Shown here piece by piece: positions 55,635 to 64,000 of a stretch of DNA of 64,000 nt. Every line of letters begins with the position of its first letter. The stretch's first letter is position 1. Made by a program: the position numbers and the translations under genes. Origin of the DNA: Liriodendron chinense. Its lineage: Eukaryota; Streptophyta; Magnoliopsida; Magnoliales; Magnoliaceae. The notes beneath the pieces are model-generated. The model was not told the origin of the DNA and did no database searches. It worked only from the letters and a program-made list of their open reading frames with translations. The stretch covers positions 310,001-374,000 of the forward strand of contig PVNU02000866.1 of the NCBI GenBank assembly GCA_003013855.2, in the 5' to 3' direction.

Positions 55635-57025
55635 GGTTTGCTTCCAATTTTCTCTTACTTGAGCTTTCAATTTCAAAATTCTCACTATAATTTTTGTTTG
55701 GCACATTAAGCATTTTTTTAATAGAAAGGTGGGAGCACACCACTGTTAAGTTGTTATCTTGGCACTGCTTTTGATTGTCGGCTTGTGAAATTTGTTGTTG
55801 TATGCATTGCTGTTTTGGCTTCCGGAGTAATAAAATTCAAATTTCAGTGTGGTAGCTATAAAGGGATAGATAAGGCCTTGTTTAGTGGACAGGTTTATGA
55901 AAACTTCATTTTGCAGCAATGCTTTTTTTTTTTTGTGCAAATTTGCTGATTAACATTAAAATTTGAAGAAGAATAAAAAAATTGGAGTCTTATTGAACCC
56001 CCCATGCACCTGTGGACGTGGCCACACTTTTGAATATGCACATGTGAGGAACATCCAACCTTTTCATCAGTTGGGCCCTACTGTATCGATGACCTAGCTG
56101 AAAAATAAGACTGGTCCATTCATTAGGCTGGCCAAATGGACATTGAATGCGGACTGTTGGAAATTATTTATGGTTGTTTTTACTAAGTAGATGGTGGGAG
56201 TTCCTTCAGACGGGTTGGATTTGAGGTTTTTGTGGCTTGATTTTGGAAGGTACATAGTGGGGCCCAATTAGCCCACATCTCCAACACGACGTGTGACCAC
56301 GAGCTGCTTGCAAATGCATGTGGGTAGTTGTTCTGGGGTCTATAAATTATTATCCATCTGCTATGAATCTGTCTTTGATTTCTCAACTCACTAGCAAAAT
56401 GGATAATCCCACTTATTTGTTATTAAGGCTTGTGGTAGAACAAGTCTGGATTTTGCTTCGGTAATTGTCATCTTCATGTGGGTTTGAAATTCATTGTGCA
56501 TTATCTTGCTTATAAACATTCTGCATGATAGCTAAAACTAAAGTTTACTTCTCGAGGACCGATCAGTGGCTCCATGTACCTCTGCAAAATGTGGTAAATC
56601 CCAGTTTCCACCATACATGGGCATGTTATGGAAATCAGAACCAGTAAAGAGGGGTCCTCACCAAGGATTGCTGATGGAAAATTGAACTGATTATGTGATC
56701 CTAACCATCTAACTAATGGCCTGCAAATGGGCTGTTAAAACTAAAAACAACTGACAGTTCACATTCAATAGATGGACCTCTATTGATTTTGAATGAATGG
56801 CCATGTTTATGCAGTTGGCATGCCTTTCGGCAGAGGTTTTTTAGACAATTACTAAAATGTAAATCATGGCCAAAAGAAGTCTATTCTCAGAGGATTTTCA
56901 GCAGTTCTGGATTTGATTTCAGTATACACTATCTGGTGTTGAGGTTTTAACTGCGACCATCCAGAAAGAGTCAGTCCCATCACCCATGCAATGTGGTCTC
57001 AAATCAACAGGCGGAAAGGGAATTG
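55635..57025. other. CACTA-2 interior, unrecognised
   Basis: Some phrases resemble the MITE family (TGGGGCCCAATTAG) but no clean element or gene. Confidence 0.35.
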
Positions 57026-57083
57026 TTAAACTAATAAGAACAAATACTACACTTGATCTTAGCCAAAAGGCCGAGAAAGGTAC
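57026..57083 (-). pseudogene. U2 snRNA 5'-end fragment (about 58 nt)
   Basis: Minus-strand sequence TACCTTTCTCGGCCTTTTGG then CTAAGATCAAGTGTAGTAT, TTGTTCTTATTAGTTTAA matches the start of U2 snRNA through its branch-point-recognition GUAGUA. Similarity stops soon after, before the Sm site. Too short to be functional. Confidence 0.8.
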
Positions 57084-57780
57084 CTCTTTTAGAAAATTGT
57101 TAAAAAATCTCTCTTTTAGAGAAGCATAAAAGTAGAACATCTTGTAGCAGAAATACACAAATTTTTCCACACCTAGTTTAATCCTTCATTGCACTGTCAA
57201 TTACAATAAAATCAAGTCATGATATATTCAAAATAAAAGCTTGATGATACTATTAGAAGTGGGAAATCAACAGAATTTCCAAGCCTCGATACTTGATCTC
57301 AGTTCTAAGACCCAAAAACAGGGAAAAAACAAAACAAAACAGTCATTCAGTGATCATTTATTAGATATGTTTTCCTCGTATGCAGTTCCATATTAAATAG
57401 GAAGGAGCTTATGCAGTGATTCAAACAAACAAATTCAGTTAGAACAGAATTTACATACAAACAAACAAGTTAGAAGAACTTGCATACCGTGGGCGCCTCC
57501 TTGTTTTTCTTTGCCGGGTGATCTTTTTGGTGGGCCCACTCTTTGCACGGCTTCAATGTTCCACCTATGTTGCACATTGGTACATGGGATAGGTTTTTTT
57601 TTTTTTTTTTAATGTAAATTAGGCTCCAATGTTCTTATGTTTTTTCACTTGTGCTTGAGAAACAACCATGCTAAACCAGCTTCAATAGACTCATATTTTT
57701 GTTAATTTGATTACAGTTACATTGTTATCTACAAGTCATATGGGTTTTATTGGACTGGTACAGATCTGATCAAGTGTCTA
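57084..57780. other. CACTA-2 interior, unrecognised
   Basis: AT-rich with a poly-T tract at 57594-57611. No gene recognised. Confidence 0.35.
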
Positions 57781-57880
57781 CAACTAGACTGGGTCACACA
57801 ATACAAGATCATCAGCGGGATTGCTCGAGGCCGTCTTTATCTTCATGAAGATTCCTGACTCAGGATAATTTACGAGAAGC
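57781..57880 (+). pseudogene. Captured receptor-like kinase exon fragment (CRK/DUF26 type)
   Basis: Reads QLDWVTQYKIISGIARG then RLYLHEDS, a TGA stop at 57856-57858, then LRIIYEK. This is the kinase segment that leads into the catalytic loop (LDW--RY-II-GIARGL-YLHEDSRLRIIHRD) of plant receptor-like kinases. The stop replaces Arg and the catalytic HRD is degraded. Non-functional. Confidence 0.75.
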
Positions 57881-59954
57881 TTCTTCAGTCACTTGAACGA
57901 GTCATTGTTAGTTTGGGGAAGAAAATTACCGGTAGCTGCAAGGTATTTATAATCCTCTCTCATTTTCAAGTGGCTTGGGCTTTCTATTCTTCTACGGGTG
58001 ATCTTCTGAGGGCCTGGCATGGTGTTAAGTTGGACAAGCAGAAGACTGACCTCTTGATGTAAAGCATAACTGACCTCTAATATTATTAACATCATAAGAC
58101 TTTGATCAGACCTAATTAGTCCATCAATATTCAGGAAATCTATCCCAAATGCAGATAATAATCAGCTAAACAAACCTTATCTCTGAAATCAAGAAAATGC
58201 CCAATACAAATAGATGAGCGGCATGTTCAATGCACAGAGAATTGATGGAAGCAAACAGCACTTGATTTATGTCTTTCAGTCGCAGAACACCAACCAGTGA
58301 AGAACTGAAGAGAAACTGCAAATTTATTTCTGGCTGTACATATATGCCCTGAACTTATTAGCTGATCCCAATTCGTACCCAATCGGTGTTTCTGCATAAG
58401 AATGGGTTTGGCGAAAAATAAACACCGCCGTGGCCACACAATCAATTATACGGATAGCATCCCATCTTCATTTTCTCTATGGTGGCTACCTTATCTGTGG
58501 ATTTGGCTGATTTTCTTCCTCATTGCCTTGATTAGAATCGATGATAGAACTTGATAGACAGTGAATTTTACATGTAGAAATGATGGCCTAATAGTGCTCA
58601 TCTTTAGGAATCCCATCACTATAATGGGCCATGCGCAATGTACAGATTGATTAATGAATTATACACTACATTCTATGTTAGCTTTAATTGTTGAAGGTTT
58701 CAGTGTCCAGAGAATGTGATGAGCATTTTCTATTAGTGAGATTCGTGCTTTATTTGGAAGGCTAAAAAATCTCGAACAAGCTAATGCTTTGTTTGTGGAC
58801 TTGGTGACCCTTTTGTTAGCTTTTCTATATTTGAATAAGATTTCTGTTTTCCACAATATGGGGGGAAAAAATCTATCATCCTGATTGTCACCATTATTAT
58901 TTTTCGATTGGATTTTGCAGGGTGTCAGGCCAAAGTTTCAGTAGATTATATTTAATGAAGGCTTTGCATGAGAACTGAATCCAAGCCCAAGGTAAAAACC
59001 TGTTATCTCAATCCAGAATCCACACTACATTCGCATGCCCTGTGTGCTCTTAGATCTTGATGGCATGGTGTGAACAGTCTTGGGTCTTTGTACTTCTGTT
59101 GTTTTAATAGCAGCAATGCACAATTTTGGAGGGTTTTAACAACAGGCTGATGTGTGTGGATCAGCCTTATGCGTTTTTGTCTCCAGTATATCCACAAGCT
59201 TTGGTAATCAGTAGGAAACTCCATTGTAGATCACTGCATTGTCATTAGAAGTCGCATTATGTTAGGTTTAAGGTCAATATTTGTGAAGTATCTGGTGTTA
59301 AAGGCTAATACCTAAGTCCGTCATCAGGCACTCAATCTCTGTACACCTGGTGCACATGTACTGAAGTGTTCATCTATTTTGCACCACAGATGGGCCATAC
59401 ACCAAAAATCCTTCCAGTTAGAAAATCCTACCCATCAACTGGAGTGAACCCTGACTGTTGGTTTCCCTTTTTCCTAACTGCCCATTCATAGTCCTCAAAC
59501 AGGCCATTTGGTGTCTGGAAATTAGATCACCAACCAATGTGATTTTTGCAGCACAACTTGCCATGGTAAGTCTGCTAGATAAAAGGTTCAAATCCCTTAC
59601 ATGTGCCCCATGTACAGAAAAAAGTGTGCTTTTTAACTAAGGCAAACTTGACACCACTTGATCCTCTCTTAAGGTCTGTTTGGACTCGCCCTCCGAAGGG
59701 GCATTTGAGGTGTAAACATCGTTTTGATCCAAATAGCAATTGGAGTTGGATGTACTTTTCAAACCCCTATCACATCTCCCACAAGACAAAATTGGTGCTA
59801 AAATGCCAATCCAGTTGGTTTTTGCTGAGTTGACCAAAAAGGCAAAGCTTTAAACCTCCTTTTGATGAAGGGTGTGCAAACGGGCCTTTAATTATTGATT
59901 ATTTGTCGACTGATTTGGTTTTCATTTATTTGTTACTTATTTATTTCTTGACAG
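57881..59954. other. CACTA-2 interior, unrecognised
   Basis: Several short ORFs on both strands without domains. A TTTTGCAG acceptor at 58913-58920 hints at another captured exon, not identified. Confidence 0.35.
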
Positions 59955-60140
59955 GTGGTTGTTGAAAGTTTTGTTGATGTGATGTGTGATCGATATGGAT
60001 CTCATGTCCTTCGCAGTCTTCTTTGTCTTTGCAAAGGAACACCACTTGAATCTTTGGAGGAATTTCATGTGACAAGATCAACTACTACTCTAGCAGAGCG
60101 GTTGAACAGCAAGCTGCCTAAATCAACGAGCTGGGCCTAG
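59955..60140 (+). pseudogene. Captured exon of NOP9 / Pumilio homolog 23 (APUM23-like)
   Basis: After a TTCTTGACAG acceptor it reads ESFVDVMCDRYGSHVLRS, LLCLCKGTPLESLEEFHVT and LAERLNSK, ending in a stop at 60138-60140. RYGSHVLR is a Pumilio-repeat core, and LCLCKG-PL is typical of plant Pumilio-23/NOP9 proteins, nucleolar factors in pre-rRNA processing. Only one exon is present. Confidence 0.75.
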
Positions 60141-61189
60141 GGCAAGTAAAACCAATGTTTTGAATAGGGCTGGGCCACCCCCACCAGTTCAAAATCTGGG
60201 CCAGAACCAACCTCTGGCTGCACCCTTTGACAACCCAAATACCCATTTCATGGCTCACCTAAACGCACCATTAGCCCACACTAAAACAATTATCCCATAC
60301 CAAACCGACAACTGTTGTTGGATTCAGTGTCGAATTTTGGATGATACCAGTGACAGTTAGATCGGATTCAATGTCTCTTACAGGAGGTTTGGATTTTAAG
60401 TTACTTAAGATAAGCTACTTATGTCTGAAGTAGCTTTTTTTTTTTTTTTTGGACGGGAAAAAGCTAAGAGCGTGTGTTGATTTTTAGCATTCTCACTCAA
60501 ACTACCAAATGACTCTTCGTTCTCATGTGCTTCACCAAAGATTCTTAATTGTTTACATCTTCATCAATGCCTCACATAGCTATGGTGGGTGTGTAGGGGA
60601 TTTACATAATCACCAACAAAGATGGCATGCTGTCAGTCCGTATGAGACTTCACTCTCCAATCGATATTCTATGGTGGGTGTGTAGGGGATAAGATTAAGG
60701 AATGCATGATGACCACGTTTTCAATTGATAGGATTGTCTTTGCAGTAGAGGTGTGCCGTCCATGGGGTATCAATGGTGGTTCCCCAACAGTTGAAATTGC
60801 ACATGGTCAAGATCACGTAGGCATGAATGAATGGAGCATGCCTACATGGTCTAAATCTTCAATTCAAGTTGTATTTAGTTTCATAATGTGATTTAAAAAA
60901 GAAAAATGAACACCTAATTGCATATTTTATTTATAAGTTTTAATTACTAATATTGTATTTTCTTTTATTTTGCAGATTGTTTGTTGGTGATAGCGGGGAT
61001 ATTCGTGCTGATTGATTTTTTTTTTGTATTGGTATGTACCGGTGGGATTGACATTTTGATTTTATTCAAAACATTATTATGGTTGAATGGTCATTTTGAT
61101 TGGTATACGGTTGAATGTTCAATCAGGTGATTGGGATATTGAATATTGAATGCTTTCGGGTGGTAGGGTATTGAATGTTCCAAAGAAAT
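60141..61189. other. CACTA-2 interior, unrecognised
   Basis: Contains a short duplicate TATGGTGGGTGTGTAGGGGA (60580 and 60671) and a poly-T run (60437-60458). No gene. Confidence 0.4.
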
Positions 61190-61580
61190 ATTGAATGCTT
61201 TCAAGGTGGTAGGGATATTGGATGTTCCAAAGAAATATTTCGTTGGCAATGAAAACGTAACTCTATTGTCTTTTCCAAGGAAAAATTTCCTTGGTCATAG
61301 CGTTTTACCAAGGAAAATTTTCCTCAGTAATAGTCGCATAATTACCAACGAATTAAACAATAGCCACGAAATTGTCGACTTTTACCCAGGAAATTTTTTG
61401 TTGGAAATAGTCAACTATTTACCGACAAAAAAATTCATTTCATCGGTAAATCTTTTTCCCGAGGGTGATATTTCGACGAAAACCGCGACAAACATTTTCG
61501 TGGGTAATGACTTTTACCCAGGAAATTATGACATTTAGCCAGGAAACATTTCCTTGGTAAAAGTCATATTTCCTGTAGTG
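61190..61580. repeat. CACTA-2 right subterminal repeats and terminal inverted repeat
   Basis: CCAAGGAAAAATTTCCTTGG, ACCAAGGAAAATTTTCCTC, TTACCCAGGAAATT and related, ending ...ATTTCCTGTAGTG. Confidence 0.85.
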
Positions 61581-62047
61581 ATCCCTGCAGTGACAAAAAA
61601 CTTGTAAGACAAATTTCAAAAGTATTTAGTTGGAATGAAACCCAAACAGTAAGTGCGGTTGAATACTTCTGGCTTGACATCATTAGGGTCATCAATATAC
61701 TCTATCATCCCAGTTTTTGGGCTGTCAACAGAAAAGACTACATGCATTGGAAAACAAGCTACAGTAAAAAGCACTGAACTCCAGAAAATCCGTAAATCAT
61801 AAAATAAAAGAAAAAGGTAGAATTTACATGCTTCCTAATTTTTCGCATAGACGTCTTTGATTTTACGAGGAGGAAGAATATCCCAATCAGTGTACATGCT
61901 TCCTGATTATCAACCAAAACACTATAACTAGCATCAGGCCTAAGAATAAATGTGTATACTTGTGTTAACTTATCTGTTTCACATTGCAAATCCTTCTTGA
62001 TAGGATGGTTCTGCCCCTGGTAGGAAAGAACCATATGTTGTGTTTGG

Positions 62048-62341
62048 GAGTTACTGCTTTTAGCAATGAATAGTAAGTGCACCACAGAATTGACGTTTAG
62101 AGGAGAACAAATTACAGCTGTCAGAAAGTTGTTGATAGTTTTAGAAGAATGACAACAATCCATACTCTTGATGCACAGGTCAGATGTCATGCACATACAC
62201 ATCTGACCACAGATAGATGTGCACATAAAGAGGTGCATGTGGACTTTGGCAAGCTACATGCTCAACCAAACCTACAATCACAAAAGTAAATAAACACAGA
62301 AGAAATCACAATTTGAAGCTGAAAAAGGATGGAGCTATAAA
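62048..62341. other. Flank between calreticulin fragment and copia LTR
   Basis: No further calreticulin exon recognised. The last five bases before the LTR (62337-62341, ATAAA) are the presumed target copy. Confidence 0.4.
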
Positions 62342-63898
62342 TGTCCCGGGGGGGTGAATAGGATAACTCAATTCAATTATGCTTCTTGTAATCTTAAAAT
62401 AAATCAGAGAATCAATCACAAGACTAGCAAGAATATGCAATAACTCAATTTGAAAACAAATAGAGTGTAATTTGAAAAACCTAGAATTGAATCGTAGGAC
62501 AACCTTTCACTTAAAAATCTAAGTAGGACAACCTTATGTCACGATTCAAGGTTTCAAAGGCAATCAAGCATACAAGAAAGATAAGCAATAAAAGCAATCA
62601 CCACAACACAAAGAGTTATAGTGGTTCGGTGTTAAAAATAACTTGCACCTACTCCACTCCCAAAATTACTTCTCCTTATAATTTTGGCTTTCTACTATAT
62701 ACAGGTTTTCACAGGTTCACCTTTAAAACCCAGTACAGAGATTGTGATTTTCACAGGTTCATCACAACAAAACCTCAAATGATTTTCTCAGGCTAATCAA
62801 TAACCTTAAGTGATTTTCACAGGCTAATCACTAACAACCTGATTTGAGATTTTTATGGGCTACCTCAAATAAAATCCAAAAGTAATAGAAAGATATTACC
62901 ATTCTTCTTGTACAAGATGATGAAGCTTGACAGAGATGAAGCTTCAATGATGCAGCGATCCGATCGTTGTAAAAGATAAACCAATATGGCTCGAATAAGA
63001 TGGATCTTGGAATTTCTAAAAAGAGTTTTCCTAAAACTGCAATTTCAGTTCTCTTTTCTCTAGTATGAGAATGATCTTCTCTTTACACAATCAAATTAAA
63101 TGAGAAGAGAACTGAGGTAGCTATAATATAAAATAAGAATTTAAAATAAATAGCTAGACTATAATGGAGAGCTTTTTCACCAGAGAGATAGTATTTTCGT
63201 GCTTTTACTTGATGAAAAATAGAGTGAAGAAAGCTCTATTTATAGCAAAAAAAGTTAGGTCTTCGGCTGACCTAAGATTTAATCGTTTTATCCTAACAGC
63301 TATCAGATTTCGCGGGATAAGAATTTGTTCAAACTTTGGTTGACTCGAGTGTCGGTTTAACTAGCCCGAGTGAGCTTCGGCTGACTTGAGACAGGGTTGA
63401 GCTGACCCGAGATCCGAGTCCAAAAATCTGTTTCACATCTGGAAATTTGACCGAAGTTTTCTTGGGCTGTCCAAACACAGGGCTGGGCTAGCCGAACATC
63501 CTTAACAAAGTTCAATCAAGCTTGCTGGAAACTTGACCGAAAAATCTTAGGCTGCCTGAAGATTCTTAGGCTGATCGAACATAGGGTTAGGCTAGCCGAG
63601 TTTCCTGAAATATGACTTTTAAAAAATATTAGAGTGACTAACTTAAAAGCCATATAAAAACACTTAACCTAGGGTCATCCCTATAGTCAATATTACCTTG
63701 ACATATATGGTTTATCTTCATAGCTTTACCGCATCTTGTTGTAGAGTCGAGTCTTAATCTTGATGTGTTCGTTGAGGTAGAGACTTGTCTTCTTAAAGAA
63801 CTTGGCTTGCACACACAAATTTATGCACTAACCTAGTGTCTACGAAATATGACAACTATACTGTGCTTAACACTCACATTCTATGCTTAGCACTTACA
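62342..63898 (-). repeat. 3' LTR of a SIRE/Maximus-like Ty1/copia element (1557 bp)
   Basis: Plus-strand ends TGTCCCGGGGGGGTGAATAG and GCTTAGCACTTACA. On the minus strand the LTR starts TGTAAGTGCTAAGC directly after a tract GACAAAGGGGGAGAT, a typical copia SIRE polypurine tract. A TATA box (TATAAATA) lies at 63244-63237 on the minus strand. The rest of the element lies beyond the right window edge. The short ORF at 62536-62796 is LTR sequence. Confidence 0.75.
63237..63244 (-). promoter_or_regulatory. TATA box of the copia LTR
   Basis: TATAAATA followed by GAGCTTTCTTCACTC on the minus strand. Confidence 0.6.
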
Positions 63899-64000
63899 AT
63901 CTCCCCCTTTGTCAATTTCGTGACAAAACACAACATATTATATTTATAAGCGACTCTCAACATCCACAAAAAGAATAAATCTTGTAAGCTCTTGTCTTGT
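63899..64000 (-). mobile_element. Polypurine tract and 3' end of the copia element internal region (runs off window)
   Basis: Plus-strand ATCTCCCCCTTTGTCAATTTC, in two parts; on the minus strand AAATTGACAAAGGGGGAGAT just before the LTR. No coding sequence in the remaining about 80 bp. Confidence 0.7.

Larger units (their letters stand above)
53349..61580. mobile_element. CACTA-2: 8.2-kb non-autonomous CACTA transposon carrying gene fragments (Pack-CACTA)
   Basis: Left end CACTACAAGAAAAATGACC, right end the inverse of CACTACAGGAAATATGACTT, flanked by 3-bp duplications ATC (53346-53348 and 61581-61583). Both ends have subterminal TTTTACCAAGGAAA/TTTCCTTGGTAAAA repeats. No transposase is recognisable. 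Inside, left to right: two partial MITEs, a poly(A) polymerase 5' part, an exon-like piece, a U2 snRNA 5' fragment, a receptor-kinase exon and a NOP9/Pumilio-23 exon. Most coding pieces are on the plus strand. Confidence 0.9.
53302..62047 (-). pseudogene. Calreticulin gene fragment, split by CACTA-2
   Basis: Minus-strand exons: about 62047-61903 (SYQGQNHPIKKDLQCETDK, then VYTFILRPDASYSVLVDNQ), about 61720-61667 (NWDDR, then after a frameshift YIDDPNDVKPE, followed by a GTATTC donor), and an exon starting GGATATGACTC after CTGCAG that reads GYDSIPAEIPYPKAKE and ends at a GTCTGT donor (53301). CACTA-2 lies four bases inside this last exon. These are the lectin-domain end and the first P-domain repeats of a plant calreticulin, closest to the CRT3 type as I remember it. 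Calreticulin is an ER chaperone binding calcium and monoglucosylated glycans. Earlier exons (to the right) and later ones (to the left) are missing, and about two bases are lost in the middle exon, so it is a relic. Confidence 0.8.

Overview
This is a nuclear plant genomic window, probably from a woody angiosperm. It has LTR retrotransposons of plant-specific lineages (Tat/Retand and Athila Ty3 types, and a SIRE-like Ty1/copia), CACTA transposons, GT-AG introns and a TATA-driven proline-rich protein gene. A recurring MITE family rich in GTGGACC/GGGCCCAC-type motifs suggested a magnoliid to me, but that rests on memory and is weak. Almost everything is transposable element; only one gene (4744-5205, a secreted proline-rich protein) looks intact.

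Left part (1-34626). Positions 1-3135 are the right end of a plus-oriented Tat element (E): an antisense three-exon accessory gene, a polypurine tract and the 3' LTR. After about 4 kb of ordinary DNA holding a MITE and the proline-rich gene comes a Russian-doll nest, all minus-oriented. Element D (7174-34626, TSD CATTT) is a Tat derivative that keeps gag, protease and the accessory ORF but has lost RT, RNase H and integrase. Element B (8782-28781, TSD AGCAG) is Athila-type and sits in D. Element A (11200-22306), a nearly complete Tat element, sits in B. B also holds one unpaired LTR with its own primer site (C, 24276 to about 25615). In A, gag-pol (minus) and the accessory gene (plus) converge on a repeat-rich spacer; gag-pol is one frame broken by three TGA codons.

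Right part (34627-64000). After a tRNA-type SINE come two long CACTA elements with exact termini and 3-bp duplications: CACTA-1 (36378-48037, TSD ATT) and CACTA-2 (53349-61580, TSD ATC). I see no transposase gene in either. Instead they hold pieces of host genes, several with splice sites: endosulfine-like and G-patch (TOUGH/GPATCH1-like) exons plus a LINE fragment in CACTA-1; poly(A) polymerase, receptor-kinase and NOP9/Pumilio-23 exons plus the 5' end of U2 snRNA in CACTA-2. Between and around them, on the minus strand, lie exons of a calreticulin (split by CACTA-2), a possible RRM protein and an mTERF protein, all in one orientation. A copia-type solo LTR (48921-49547, TSD AATAT) and several MITEs fill in. 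The window ends in the 3' LTR (62342-63898) of a minus-oriented SIRE/Maximus-like copia element that runs off the right edge.

What stands out is the exon-shuffling system (two Pack-CACTA elements and a third exon cassette between them) and the Tat accessory gene, which has kept its own TATA box and two introns antisense to the retrotransposon.
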